A stretch of DNA of 64,000 nt from Strongylocentrotus purpuratus (Eukaryota; Echinodermata; Echinoidea; Camarodonta; Strongylocentrotidae): the NCBI RefSeq assembly GCF_000002235.5, contig NW_022145609.1:12678328-12742327 (forward strand), read 5' to 3'. Both the position numbers and the translations under genes were made by a program. Shown here piece after piece: positions 1 through 13,439 of this stretch (position 1 is its first letter; each line of letters opens with the position of its first letter). The notes beneath the pieces are model-generated. The model saw only the letters and a list, made by a program, of their open reading frames with translations, made no database searches and was not told the DNA's origin.

Positions 1-3000
1 GGACTAGTCTTCCTGCAGACAGTCATTTTCCTAACTCTAAGTGTACAACATATGGAAAATTGAAAGGGGGGGGGGGGTAACTTTGGATCGGTCCGCTAGC
101 GCTCAGAGAAAATACGTATTAAAGAGATTAATGGAGGTTCAAGGAAAAGGTCTAATCTTTCGAAAAAATGCTATTTTATCAAAAGTTAGATGGTTCTTCG
201 ATAGCGGACTAGTCTTCCTGCAGACAGTCATTTTCCTAACTCTAAGTGTACAACATATGGAAAATTGGAGGGGGGGGGGGGGAGTAACTTTGGATCGGTC
301 CGCTAGCGCTCAGAGAAAATACGTATTAAAGAGATTAATGGAAGTTCAAGAACAAGGTCTAATCTTCCGAAAAAATGCTATTTAATAAAAAGTTAGATGG
401 TTCTTCGATAGCGGACTAGTCTTCCTGCAGACAGTCATTTTCCTAACTCTACGTGTACAACATATGGAAAATTGGAAGGGGGGGGGGGAACTTCGGATCG
501 GTCCGCTAGCGCTCAGAGAAAATACGTATTAAAGAGATTAATGGAAGTTCAAGATTAAGGTCTGATCTTTCGAAAAAATGTTATTTTAACAAAAGTTAGA
601 TGGTTCTTCGATAGCGGACTAGTCTTCCTGCGGACAGTCATTTTCCTAACTCTAAGTGTACAACATATGGAAAATTGAAAGGGGAGGGGGGGTAACTTTG
701 GATCGGTCCGCTAGCGCTCAGAGAAAATACGTATTAAAGAGATTAATGGAGGTTCAAGGAAAAGGTCTAATCTTTCGAAAAAATGCTATTTTATCAAAAG
801 TTAGATGGTTCTTCGATAGCGGACTAGTCTTCCTGCAGACAGTCATTTTCCTAACTCTAAGTGTACAACATATGGAAAATTGGAGGAGGGGGGGGGGGAG
901 TAACTTTGGATCGGTCCGCTAGCGCTCAGAGAAAATACGTATTAAAGAGATTAATGGAAGTTCAAGAACAAGGTCTAATCTTTCAAAAAAATGCTATTTT
1001 ATCAAAAGTTAGATGGTTCTTCGATAGCGGACTAGTCTTCCTGCAGACAGTCATTTTCCTAACTCTAAGTGTACAACATATGGAAAATTGAAAGGGGGGG
1101 GGGGGGTAACTTTGGATCGGTCCGCTAGCGCTCAGAGAAAATACGTATTAAAGAGATTAATGGAAGTTCAAGAACAAGGTCTAATCTTCCGATAAAATGC
1201 TATTTTATCAAAAGTTAGATGGTTCTTCGATAGCGGACTAGTCTTCCTGCAGACAGTCATTTTCCTAACTCTAAGTGTACAACATATGGAAAATTGAAAG
1301 GGGGGGGGGGGTAACTTTGGATCGGTCCGCTAGCGCTCAGAGAAAATACGTATTAAAGAGATTAATGGAAGTTCAAGAACAAGGTCTAATCTTCCGATAA
1401 AATGCTATTTTATCAAAAGTTAGATGGTTCTTCGATAGCGGACTAGTCTTCCTGCAGACAGTCATTTTCCTAACTCTAAGTGTACAACATATGGAAAATT
1501 GAAGGGGGGGGGTAACTTTGGATCGGTCCGCTAGCGCTCAGAGAAAATACGTATTAAAGAGATTAATGGAAGTTCAAGATTAAGGTCTGATCTTTCGAAA
1601 AAATGTTATTTTATCAAAAGTTAGATGGTTCTTCGGTAGCAAACTAGTCTTCCTGCAGACAGTCATTTTCCTAACTCTACGTGTACAACCTATGGGACAA
1701 TTTTTTTTTGGGGGGGGGGGGTAACTTTGGATCGGTCCGCTAGCGCTCAGAGAAAATACGTATTAAAGAGATTAATGGAAGTTCAAGATTAAGGTCTGAT
1801 CTTTCGAAAAAATGTTATTTTAACAAAAGTTAGATGGTTCTTCGATAGCAAACTAGTCTTCCTGCAGACAGTCATTTTCCTAACTCTAAGTGTACAACAT
1901 ATGGAAAATTGAAAGGGGGGGGGGTAACTTTGGATCGGTCCGCTAGCGCTCAGAGAAAATACGTATTAAAGAGATTAATGGAAGTTCAAGATTAAGGTCT
2001 GATCTTTCGAAAAAATGTTATTTTAACAAAAGTTAGATGGTTCTTCGATAGCAAACTAGTCTTCCTGCAGACAGTCATTTCCTAACTCTAAGTGTACAAC
2101 ATATGGAAAATTGAAAGGGGGGGGGGGGTAACTTTGGATCGGTCCGCTAGCGCTCAGAGAAAATACGTATTAAAGAGATTAATGGAAGTTCAAGAACAAG
2201 GTCTAATCTTCCGATAAAATGCTATTTTATAAAAAAGTTAGATGGTTCTTCGATAGCGGACTAGTCTTCCTGCAGACAGTCATTTTCCTAACTCTAAGTG
2301 TACAACATATGGAAAATTGAAAGGGGGGGAGGGGGGGGGGGTAACTTTGGATCGGTCCGCTAGCGCTCAGAGAAAATACGTATTAAAGAGATTAATGGAA
2401 GTTCAAGATTAAGGTCTGATCTTTCGAAAAAATGTTATTTTATCAAAAGTTAGATGGTTCTTCGGTAGCAAACTAGTCTTCCTGCAGACAGTCATTTTCC
2501 TAACTCTACGTGTACAACCTATGGGACAATTTTTTTTTTGGGGGGGGGGGTAACTTTGGATCGGTCCGCTAGCGCTCAGAGAAAATACGTATTAAAGAGA
2601 TTAATGGAAGTTCAAGATTAAGGTCTGATCTTTCGAAAAAATGTTATTTTAACAAAAGTTAGATGGTTCTTCGATAGCAAACTAGTCTTCCTGCAGACAG
2701 TCATTTTCCTAACTCTAAGTGTACAACATATGGAAAATTGAAAGGGGGGGGGGGGTAACTTTGGATCGGTCCGCTAGCGCTCAGAGAAAATACGTATTAA
2801 AGAATGGAGGTTCAAGGAAAAGGTCTAATCTTTCGAAAAAATGCTATTTTATCAAAAGTTAGATGGTTCTTCGATAGCGGACTAGTCTTCCTGCAGACAG
2901 TCATTTTCCTAACTCTAAGTGTACAACATATGGAAATTGGAGGAGGGGGGGGGGGGGGGAGTAACTTTGGATCGGTCCGCTAGCGCTCAGAGAAAATACG

Positions 3001-6000
3001 TATTAAAGAGATTAATGGAAGTTCAAGAACAAGGTCTAATCTTCCGATAAAATGTTATTTTAACAAAAGTTAGATGGTTCTTCGGTAGCAAACTAGTCTT
3101 CCTGCAGACAGTCATTTTCCTAACTCTACGTGTACAACCTATGGGACAATTGGGGGGGGGGGTAACTTTGGATCGGTCCGCTAGCGCTCAGAGAAAATAC
3201 GTATTAAAGAGATTAATGGAAGTTCAAGAACAAGGTCTAATCTTTCAAAAAAATGCTATTTTATCAAAAGTTAGATGGTTCTTCGATAGCGGACTAGTCT
3301 TCCTGCAGACAGTCATTTTCCTAACTCTAAGTGTACAACATATGGAAAATTGAAAGGGGGGGGGGGGTAACTTTGGATCGGTCCGCTAGCGCTCAGAGAA
3401 AATACGTATTAAAGAGATTAATGGAAGTTCAAGAACAAGGTCTAATCTTCCGATAAAATGCTATTTTATCAAAAGTTAGATGGTTCTTCGATAGCGGACT
3501 AGTCTTCCTGCAGACAGTCATTTTCCTAACTCTAAGTGTACAACATATGGAAAATTGAAAGGGGGGGTAACTTTGGATCGGTCCGCTAGCGCTCAGAGAA
3601 AATACGTATTAAAGAGATTAATGGAAGTTCAAGAACAAGGTCTAATCTTCCGAAAAAATGTTATTTTATCAAAAGTTAGATGGTTCTTCGATAGCGGACT
3701 AGTCTTCCTGCAGACAGTCATTTTCCTAACTCTAAGTGTACAACATATGGAAAATTGAAAGGGGGGGGGGGGGTAACTTTGGATCGGTCCGCTAGCGCTC
3801 AGAGAAAATACGTATTAAAGAGATTAATGGAAGTTCAAGATTAAGGTCTGATCTTTCGAAAAAATGTTATTTTATCAAAAGTTAGATGTTCTTCGATAGC
3901 AAACTAGTCTTCCTGCAGACAGTCATTTTCCTAACTCTACGTGTACAACCTATGGGACAATTTGGGGGGGGGGGTAACTTTGGATCGGTCCGCTAGCGCT
4001 CAGAGAAAATACGTATTAAAGAGATTAATGGAAGTTCAAGATTAAGGTCTGATCTTTGGAAAAAATGTTATTTTAACAAAAGTTAGATGGTTCTTCGATA
4101 GCAAACTAGTCTTCCTGCAGACAGTCATTTTCCTAACTCTAAGTGTACAACATATGGAAAATTGAAAGGGGGGGGGGGGTAACTTTGGATCGGTCTGCTA
4201 GCGCTCAGAGAAAATACGTATTAAAGAGATTAATGGAGGTTCAAGGAAAAGGTCTAATCTTTCGAAAAAATGCTATTTTATCAAAAGTTAGATGGTTCTT
4301 CGATAGCGGACTAGTCTTCCTGCAGACAGTCATTTTCCTAACTCTAAGTGTACAACATATGGAAAATTGGAGGAGGGGAGGGGGGGGGGGGGGAGTAACT
4401 TTGGATCGGTCCGCTAGCGCTCAGAGAAAATACGTATTAAAGAGATGAATGGAAGTTCAAGAACAAGGTCTGATCTTTCGAAAAAATGTTATTTTATCAA
4501 AAGTTAGATGGTTCTTCGGTAGCAAACTAGTCTTCCTGCAGACAGTCATTTTCCTAACTCTACGTGTACAACCTATGGACAATTGGGGGGGGGGGGGGGT
4601 AACTTTGGATCGGTCCGCTAGCGCTCAGAGAAAATACGTATTAAAGAGATTAATGGAAGTTCAAGATTAAGGTCTGATCTTTCGAAAAAATGTTATTTTA
4701 CAAAAGTTAGATGGTTCTTCGATAGCAAACTAGTCTTCCTGCGGACAGTCATTTTCCTAACTCTAAGTGTACAACATATGGAAAATTGAAAGGGGGGGGG
4801 GGGGTAACTTTGGATCGGTCCGCTAGCGCTCAGAGAAAATACGTATTAAAGAGATTAATGGAGGTTCAAGAAAAGGTCTAATCTTTCGAAAAAATGCTAT
4901 TTTATCAAAAGTTAGATGGTTCTTCGATAGCGGACTAGTCTTCCTGCAGACAGTCATTTTCCTAACTCTAAGTGTACAACATATGGAAAATTGGAGGAGG
5001 GGGGGGGGGGGGGGTAACTTTGGATCGGTCCGCTAGCGCTCAGAGAAAATACGTATTAAAGAGATTAATGGAAGTTCAAGAACAAGGTCTAATCTTTCAA
5101 AAAATGCTATTTTATCAAAAGTTAGATGGTTCTTCGATAGCGGACTAGTCTTCCTGCAGACAGTCATTTTCCTAACTCTAAGTGTACAACATATGGAAAA
5201 TTGAAAGGGGGGGGGGGGGTAACTTTGGATCGGTCCGCTAGCGCTCAGAGAAAATACGTATTAAAGAGATTAATGGAAGTTCAAGAACAAGGTCTAATCT
5301 TTCGAAAAAATGCTATTTTATCAAAAGTTAGATGGTTCTTCGATAGCGGACTAGTCTTCCTGCAGACAGTCATTTTCCTAACTCTAAGTGTACAACATAT
5401 GGAAAATTGAAAGGGGGGGGGGGGTAACTTTGGATCGGTCCGCTAGCGCTCAGAGAAAATACGTATTAAAGAGATTAATGGAAGTTCAAGAACAAGGTCT
5501 AATCTTCCGAAAAATGCTATTTTATCAAAAGTTAGATGGTTCTTCGATAGCGGACTAGTCTTCCTGCAGACAGTCATTTTCCTAACTCTAAGTGTACAAC
5601 ATATGGAAAATTGAAAGGGGGGGTAACTTTGGATCGGTCCGCTAGCGCTCAGAGAAAATACGTATTAAAGAGATTAATGGAAGTTCAAGAACAAGGTCTA
5701 ATCTTCCGAAAAAATGCTATTTTATCAAAAGTTAGATGGTTCTTCGATAGCGGACTAGTCTTCCTGCAGACAGTCATTTTCCTAACTCTAAGTGTACAAC
5801 ATATGGAAAATTGAAAGGGGGGGGGGGGTAACTTTGGATCGGTCCGCTAGCGCTCAGAGAAAATACGTATTAAAGAGATTAATGGAAGTTCAAGATTAAG
5901 GTCTGATCTTTCGAAAAAATGTTATTTTATCAAAAGTTAAATGATTCTTCGGTAGCAAACTAGTCTTCCTGCAGACAGTCATTTTCCTAACTCTACGTGT

Positions 6001-9000
6001 ACAACCTATGGGACAATTTGGGGGGGGGGGGTAACTTTGGATCGGTCCGCTAGCGCTCAGAGAAAATACGTATTAAAGAGATTAATGGAAGTTCAAGATT
6101 AAGGTCTGATCTTTCGAAAAAATGTTATTTTAACAAAAGTTAGATGGTTCTTCGATAGCAAACTAGTCTTCCTGCAGACAGTCATTTTCCTAACTCTAAG
6201 TGTACAACATATGGAAAATTGAAGGGGGGGGGGGGGTAACTTTGGATCGGTCCGCTAGCGCTCAGAGAAAATACGTATTAAAGAGATTAATGGAGGTTCA
6301 AGAAAAGGTCTAATCTTTCGAAAAAATGCTATTTTATCAAAAGTTAGATGGTTCTTCGATAGCAAACTAGTCTTCCTGCAGACAGTCATTTTCCTAACTC
6401 TACGTGTACAACATATGGACAATTGGGGGGGGGGGGGGGTAACTTTGGATCGGTCCGCTAGCGCTCAGAGAAAATACGTATTAAAGAGATTAATGGAAGT
6501 TCAAGATTAAGGTCTGATCTTTCGAAAAAATGCTATTTTAACAAAAGTTAGATGGTTCTTCGATAGCGGACTAGTCTTCCTGCAGACAGTCATTTTCCTA
6601 ACTCTAAGTGTACAACATATGGAAAATTGAAGGGGGGGGGGGAACTTTGGATCGGTCCGCTAGCGCTCAGAGAAAATACGTATTAAAGAGATTAATGGAA
6701 GTTCAAGATTAAGGTCTGATCTTTCGAAAAAATGCTATTTTAACAAAAGTTAGATGGTTCTTCGATAGCAAACTAGTCTTCCTGCAGACAGTCATTTTCC
6801 TAACTCTAAGTGTACAACATATGGAAAATTGAAAGGGGGGGGGGTAACTTTGGATCGGTCCGCTAGCGCTCAGAGAAAATACGTATTAAAGAGATTAATG
6901 GAGGTTCAAGAAAAGGTCTAATCTTTCGAAAAAATGCTATTTTATCAAAAGTTAGATGGTTCTTCGATAGCGGACTAGTCTTCCTGCAGACAGTCATTTT
7001 CCTAACTCTAAGTGTACAACATATGGAAAATTGGAGGAGGGGGGGGGGGAGTAACTTTGGATCGGTCCGCTAGCGCTCAGAGAAAATACGTATTAAAGAG
7101 ATTAATGGAAGTTCAAGAACAAGGTCTAATCTTTCAAAAAATGCTATTTTATCAAAAGTTAGATGGTTCTTCGATAGCGGACTAGTCTTCCTGCAGACAG
7201 TCATTTTCCTAACTCTAAGTGTACAACATATGGAAAATTGAAAGGGGGGGGGGTAACTTTGGATCGGTCCGCTAGCGCTCAGAGAAAATACGTATTAAAG
7301 AGATTAATGGAAGTTCAAGAACAAGGTCTAATCTTTCAAAAAAATGCTATTTTATCAAAAGTTAGATGGTTCTTCGATAGCGGACTAGTCTTCCTGCAGA
7401 CAGTCATTTTCCTAACTCTAAGTGTACAACATATGGAAAATTGAAAGGGGGGGGGGGGGGTAACTTTGGATCGGTCCGCTAGCGCTCAGAGAAAATACGT
7501 ATTAAAGAGATTAATGGAAGTTCAAGAACAAGGTCTAATCTTCGAAAAATGCTATTTTATCAAAAGTTAGATGGTTCTTCGATAGCGGACTAGTCTTCCT
7601 GCAGACAGTCATTTTCCTAACTCTAAGTGTACAACATATGGAAAATTGAAAGGGGGGGTAACTTTGGATCGGTCCGCTAGCGCTCAGAGAAAATACGTAT
7701 TAAAGATATTAATGGAAGTTCAAGAACAAGGTCTAATCTTCCGAAAAATGCTATTTTATCAAAAGTTAGATGGTTCTTCGATAGCGGACTAGTCTTCCTG
7801 CAGACAGTCATTTTCCTAACTCTAAGTGTACAACATATGGAAAATTGAAAGGGGGGGGGGGGGGTAACTTTGGATCGGTCCGCTAGCGCTCAGAGAAAAT
7901 ACGTATTAAAGAGATTAATGGAAGTTCAAGATTAAGGTCTGATCTTTCGAAAAAATGTATTTTATCAAAAGTTAATGGTTCTTCGGTAGCAACTAGTCTT
8001 CCTGCAGACAGTCATTTTCCTAACTCTACGTGTACAACCTATGGGACAAATTGGGGGGGGGGGGGTAACTTTGGATCGGTCCGCTAGCGCTCAGAGAAAA
8101 TACGTATTAAAGAGATTAATGGAAGTTCAAGATTAAGGTCTGATCTTTCGAAAAAATGTTATTTTATCAAAAGTTAGATGGTTCTTCGATAGCAAACTAG
8201 TCTTCCTGCAGACAGTCATTTTCCTAACTCTAAGTGTACAACATATGGAAAATTGAAGGGGGGGGGGGGGGTAACTTTGGATCGGTCCGCTAGCGCTCAG
8301 AGAAAATACGTATTAAAGAGATTAATGGAGGTTCAAGAAAAGGTCTAATCTTTCGAAAAAATGCTATTTTATCAAAAGTTAGATGGTTCTTCGGTAGCAA
8401 ACTAGTCTTCCTGCAGACAGTCATTTTCCTAACTCTACGTGTACAACATATGGAAAATTGGGGGGGGGGGGGGTAACTTTGGATCGGTCCGCTAGCGCTC
8501 AGAGAAAATACGTATTAAAGAGATTAATGGAAGTTCAAGATTAAGGTCTGATCTTTCGAAAAAATGTTATTTTAACAAAAGTTAGATGGTTCTTCGATAG
8601 CAAACTAGTCTTCCTGCAGACAGTCATTTTCCTAACTCTAAGTGTACAACATATGGAAAATTGAAAAGGGGGGGGGTAACTTTGGATCGGTCCGCTAGCG
8701 CTCAGAGAAAATACGTATTAAAGAGATTAATGGAGTTCAAGGAAAAGTCTAATCTTTCGAAAAAATGCTATTTTATCAAAAGTTAGATGGTTCTTCGATA
8801 GCGGACTAGTCTTCCTGCAGACAGTCATTTTCCTAACTCTAAGTGTACAACATATGGAAAATTGGAGGAGGGGGGGGGGGGAGTAACTTTGGATCGGTCC
8901 GCTAGCGCTCAGAGAAAATACGTATTAAAGAGATTAATGGAAGTTCAAGAACAAGGTCTAATCTTTCAAAAAAATGCTATTTTATCAAAAGTTAGATGGT

Positions 9001-10470
9001 TCTTCGATAGCGGACTAGTCTTCCTGCAGACAGTCATTTTCCTAACTCTAAGTGTACAACATATGGAAAATTGAAAGGGGGGGGGGGGTAACTTTGGATC
9101 GGTCCGCTAGCGCTCAGAGAAAATACGTATTAAAGAGATTAATGGAGGTTCAAGAAAAAGGTCTAATCTTTCGAAAAAATGCTATTTTATCAAAAGTTAG
9201 ATGGTTCTTCGATAGCGGACTAGTCTTCCTGCAGACAGTCATTTTCCTAACTCTAAGTGTACAACATATGGAAAATTGGAGGAGGGGGGGGGGGGGGAGT
9301 AACTTTGGATCGGTCCGCTAGCGCTCAGAGAAAATACGTATTAAAGAGATTAATGGAAGTTCAAGAACAAGGTCTAATCTTTCGAAAAAATGCTATTTTA
9401 TCAAAAGTTAGATGGTTCTTCGATAGCGGACTAGTCTTCCTGCAGACAGTCATTTTCCTAACTCTAAGTGTACAACATATGGAAAATTGAAAGGGGGGGG
9501 GTAACTTTGGATCGGTCCGCTAGCGCTCAGAGAAAATACGTATTAAAGAGATTAATGGAAGTTCAAGAACAAGGTCTAATCTTTCAAAAAAATGCTATTT
9601 TATCAAAAGTTAGATGGTTCTTCGATAGCGGACTAGTCTTCCTGCAGACAGTCATTTTCCTAACTCTAAGTGTACAACATATGGAAAATTGGAGGAGGGG
9701 AGGGGGGGGGGGGAGTAACTTTGGATCGGTCCGCTAGCGCTCAGAGAAAATACGTATTAAAGAGATTAATGGAAGTTCAAGAACAAGGTCTGATCTTTCG
9801 AAAAAATGCTATTTTATCAAAAGTTAGATGGTTCTTCGATAGCAAACTAGTCTTCCTGCAGACAGTCATTTTCCTAACTCTACGTGTACAACATATGGAA
9901 AATTGGGGGGGGGGGGGGGTAACTTTGGATCGGTCCGCTAGCGCTCAGAGAAAATACGTATTAAAGAGATTAATGGAAGTTCAAGAACAAGGTCTAATCT
10001 TCCGAAAAAATGCTATTTTATCAAAAGTTAGATGGTTCTTCGATAGCGGACTAGTCTTCCTGCAGACAGTCATTTTCCTAACTCTACGTGTACAACATAT
10101 GGAAAATTGGAAGGGGGGGGGGGAACTTTGGATCGGTCCGCTAGCGCTCAGAGAAAATACGTATTAAAGAGATTAATGGAAGTTCAAGATTAAGGTCTGA
10201 TCGTTCGAAAAAATGTTATTTTATCAAAAGTTAGATGGTTCTTCGGTAGCAAACTAGTCTTCCTGCAGACAGTCATTTTCCTAACTCTCGTGTACAACCT
10301 ATGGGACAATTTGGGGGGGGGGGGAACTTGGGATCGGTCCGCTAGCGCTCAGAGAAAATACGTATTAAAGAGATTAATGGAAGTTCAAGATGAAGGTCTG
10401 ATCTTTCGAAAAAAATGTTATTTTATCAAAAGTTAGATGGTTCTTCGGTAGCAAACTAGTCTTCGTGCAT
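1..10470 (+). repeat. Satellite array, ~51 units of ~205 bp
   Basis: A head-to-tail array runs from the left edge to about 10470, where the last unit diverges after its SpeI-like ACTAGT site. Each unit carries the same landmarks in order: CTTCCTGCAGACAGTC, GTGTACAACATATGG, a pure G tract of about 7 to 17, TAACTTTGGATCGGTCCGC, AATACGTATTAAAGAG and GTTCAAG. Unit length varies around 205 bp mainly through the G tract. Three subtypes differ after GTTCAAG: A (GAAAAGG or AAAAGG), B (AACAAGG) and C (ATTAAGG). C-type units usually carry ATAGCAAAC or GTAGCAAAC instead of ATAGCGGAC. The order of subtypes repeats every ten units. The array is incomplete on the left. Reading frames inside it are open only by chance. 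Confidence 0.97.
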
Positions 10471-10510
10471 ATTTTTTTATTAAAGGGTCGATAAGACATG
10501 AGGCCCTATG

Positions 10511-11834
10511 CACTGGCGTACTGATTTGTCTCATTTTAGGGGTAAATTATGCGTTTTTATGCTTCTGTTTGAAAATTTCAAATTGCCTAACATACAGTCA
10601 GGAAAAAAATATGCCTATCGAGAAGCCTACATGTCAGGGACTGCAGAACGGGGGGCTCGGGGCTCGAGCCCCCCCCCCCCCCCCCCCCCCCCAACCCCCA
10701 CACTTAAACAAAAGTATGTTAAAAAGAAAAAGAAACAAAGAGAGAAACTAAGAATAAATGACCTGCCAGTGTCACAAAAAAACCTGAGCTTACGGGGGCT
10801 CGGCCCCCTGGACCCTACCAAGGGACTGAGGCGGCCCCTGGATGCTCATCTGACCGTAATAATAGTACCTAAAGCCTCTGAGCTTCCGGGAGCTCTGCCC
10901 CTGGAGGAGGGACCCGGATGCTCATCTGATCGTCATTAAATGCCTAAAATCCCTGAGCTTCATGGGGCTCGGCCCCCTGGACTACCCGCCATTAAGTGAA
11001 CTGCCAGTGTCACAAAATATGGTATCTGAATATGCTTTACTGACCGTAATGTTATGCCTAAAAACCCTGAGCTTCCGGTGGATCCGTCCCCTGACCCTCG
11101 CCAGAGCGAGGCCACAAGCCTATGCAGGCTCGGGTCATTTCGCTCGCTACGCTCTTCCGGATCATTAATACTCCACTCTGAAAAACGTTCCGCGGGGCCT
11201 GCATGTAACATGTAAGAGTGGTGGTGATGCATATTTTTCTTCTGCCCCCTAACGTTTTCGCTCATTACGCCTGGAAGGTAAGCCCCTCCCCCTGGAATAT
11301 TTGCCCCCCCCCCCCCAATCCCAAAGTTCTTCCGGAGCGCCCGGCCATGCCCGCAAACTGAAGGGTATAAGACATTAAATTACGGTCATATGGGCAAATT
11401 TGGATACCTTATTTCTACCACTGTCAGGTCAATAGTTGGCGTGGAGTCCAGGGGGCAGAGCCTCTAGAAGCTCAGGGGTTTTAGGCATAAAATTATGGTC
11501 AGTTGAGCATATTTTGATACTTCATTTGTGATATTGGCAGGTCACCTTTCTTTCTTTCTATTTTCTTTAACATACTTTTTCAAAACAGTGAGGGGGGCTC
11601 GAGTCCCCAGGCACCGCTGTTCTGCGGACCCTGACATGTAGGCTTCGAAATAAGCATACTTTGGGCCTGACTGTACATTTGGGAATTTGTCATTTTCAAA
11701 CAAACGCATAGAAAGTTTCGGCAACATTAATATTGTAAATCACTATAGTATAAATTGAAAATAAACCTCGATTGAATTTTATTTGAGACAACTGCCCCCA
11801 AGGCCTCCCCCCTCCCATCAGTACGCAAGTGTGT
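10511..11834. mobile_element. Foldback-type non-autonomous DNA element
   Basis: The two halves are inverted, diverged copies of each other. About 10543-10650 (GCGTTTTTATGCTTCTGTTTG ... GCCTACATGTCAGGG, shown in part) matches the reverse complement of about 11600-11720. The match continues inward through TGACCTGCCAGTGTCACAAA and CCTGAGCTTC blocks. The outer ends are CACTGGCGTACTGAT on the left and the complement of CACTTGCGTACTGATGGG on the right. Internal parts recur at 17438-17732, including the ATCACCACCACTC ... TACATGTTAC block, so this is a dispersed family. I see no clear target duplication, so the exact ends are uncertain. A C tract of about 22 lies near 10671. No coding capacity is supported. 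Confidence 0.6.
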
Positions 11835-12007
11835 ATGTCCTTGTATATTTCGTTTCTTCCAAAATACAGACCAGGGGCCCCGTCTTATTGAGAGTTGTGA
11901 TTATTTAAATCAATCGCAAGTCCTCCAAACAATCGCAATTTCAACCACTCTTCTGCAAGGTTCTAGATTGCATAAAAGTCAAGAGGTTATAGGTGTCTAT
12001 TACCTGT
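11835..12007. other. Short repeat-derived stretch, no gene
   Basis: Contains a GGGGCCCCGTCTTATTGAG-like motif at about 11875, of the kind that opens many invertebrate MITEs. No matching right end was found nearby. No coding signal. Confidence 0.4.
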
Positions 12008-12090
12008 AAATCCTGGCAAAGGCTATGCCCCTTATTCCCGTCATATAAGGTCTATGACGGGAATAAGGGGCATAGCCTTTGCCGGGATTT
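12008..12090. repeat. Near-perfect hairpin, 38-bp stem, 7-nt loop
   Basis: Left arm 12008-12045 and right arm 12053-12090 are reverse complements with a single mismatch (T/C near the base), separated by the loop TAAGGTC. The core reads GCAAAGGCTATGCCCC and its complement. The near identity of the arms indicates a recent inversion-duplication, a miniature foldback insertion or a selected RNA hairpin. No neighbouring gene suggests a role. Confidence 0.9.
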
Positions 12091-13352
12091 TGGCCCCTGG
12101 ACCCTATACCATTAGATTACAAGTGGTTCCCAAGACAACCCTTTATCCTATACAATTATCTTCATGAGAGCATAATTATGGTTGTAAGAGAGAGCGAGAG
12201 AGAAAAATAATCCGGTAGGGCCAGTGCAAATGTTGATGGATAGATTTCTATCGCTCAAGACGACTATCTTAAAGGTTCTGAATTGCTAATACTCAAGAGC
12301 AATAGCGGCACCGCCCAAAGACCCCTCCCGGAAAGGTTTTAGAGTACCTTGAGATCACACATCTTTGTCCCGTTAGGGATGGGTTAAGCAATTATTTTTT
12401 TTAATTTCGAAATGGGTAGGGAGATTTTCTCAATTTTCCTGGGAGAGCCGCCCCCAATTTCACTTGAACCGAAAACCCTGCATTTTGTTGAAAAACCTAG
12501 ACGCTCTATTGGCAATCTATACCACTCGTGACGGCTATCGGGAAAGGTTATGAATTGTTATAACCGGGGGCTTCGCTCTCGGACCCCAGAAGGGGCTGCA
12601 ACTCTCCGTGGGGCTCTAAGGTGGGCCCGCGAAACCCAAGACACTCAAGACAGTTATCGTGAAGGTTCTGAATTGCTAAAAATCAAGAGCTTCAGGGGGC
12701 TCCATCCACTGGAGCTCCGGAATTGACTCTTCCCCTAATATAGACATGGGTAATAAACTTCTTTTTTGGGGGGGGGGAGGATAGGGGTGGGGGAAATGTT
12801 AAGCATTATCCAGGGGGCGCCGCCCTCCGTCCCCTTGAATGAATGCTTTATGAAGTTTTTGAAACCGAGAAAAGAGCCATTCCTTCCTTCTTCTTTTTCC
12901 AGTTTTCTTTTCGTTTCTTCTAATTTTCTTTCCTTTCCTCTCTCCTTTTTCTACCTTTTGTGTGTTGTGTGTGTTGTAAAGTTTGAGCGCAAGTTTTACA
13001 ATTACCATAGACAGTTGGGAAGACCCTAAACCTACGCCCCCACCTCCAACAACCATGGCTTTGTTTCAAAAGAGCCGAACCATCAACAAGGAGAATAAAA
13101 AACAGTCCCTTATAGGTATATAGTGAGAGTTTTTTGTTTAAAGGGTTTTAGTATGAGTTTAAAAAACAAATGGCTTTATAAATCAAAGCAAACGAAGTGG
13201 AAGAGGGACAAACCTCGCTATTCGTAAGGACCGCTATTCAAAATAAAGGTTTTCGCGTCATGTAGCGTACAAAGAGGTAATGCGATCCGAATATGAACCA
13301 AACATTTACATCCTTTTTGTTGGGATGTGGTTGGGGGTAGTGGACGTGTGGT
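12091..13352. other. Gene-free stretch with a scattered short repeat
   Basis: Three diverged copies of a motif like AAAGGTTCTGAATTGCTAA occur near 12270, 12545 and 12662, each followed by an AGAGC..GG(G)GGCTCC-type stretch, suggesting an old degenerate repeat. A pyrimidine-rich run lies at about 12885-12960. I see no supported gene. Confidence 0.5.
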
Positions 13353-13439
13353 CAGGGGCGTCGCTAAAAGGGGTGTGAGACACCCCCTCCCCCCTCCCCC
13401 CACTTGTCAAGATATTGTCGGTAAAATCGCGCTGCTGTC

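Noticed and set aside
41-10167. Repeated open frames in the satellite (MYNIWKIERGGGVTLDRS-like)
   Set aside because: The frame is set by a non-coding tandem unit of ~205 bp whose length changes with the G tract, so frames close at random. There is no start context, splice signal or codon bias.
10508-10939. 143-codon frame with a proline run
   Set aside because: The proline run is a C homopolymer inside the foldback element; no domain.
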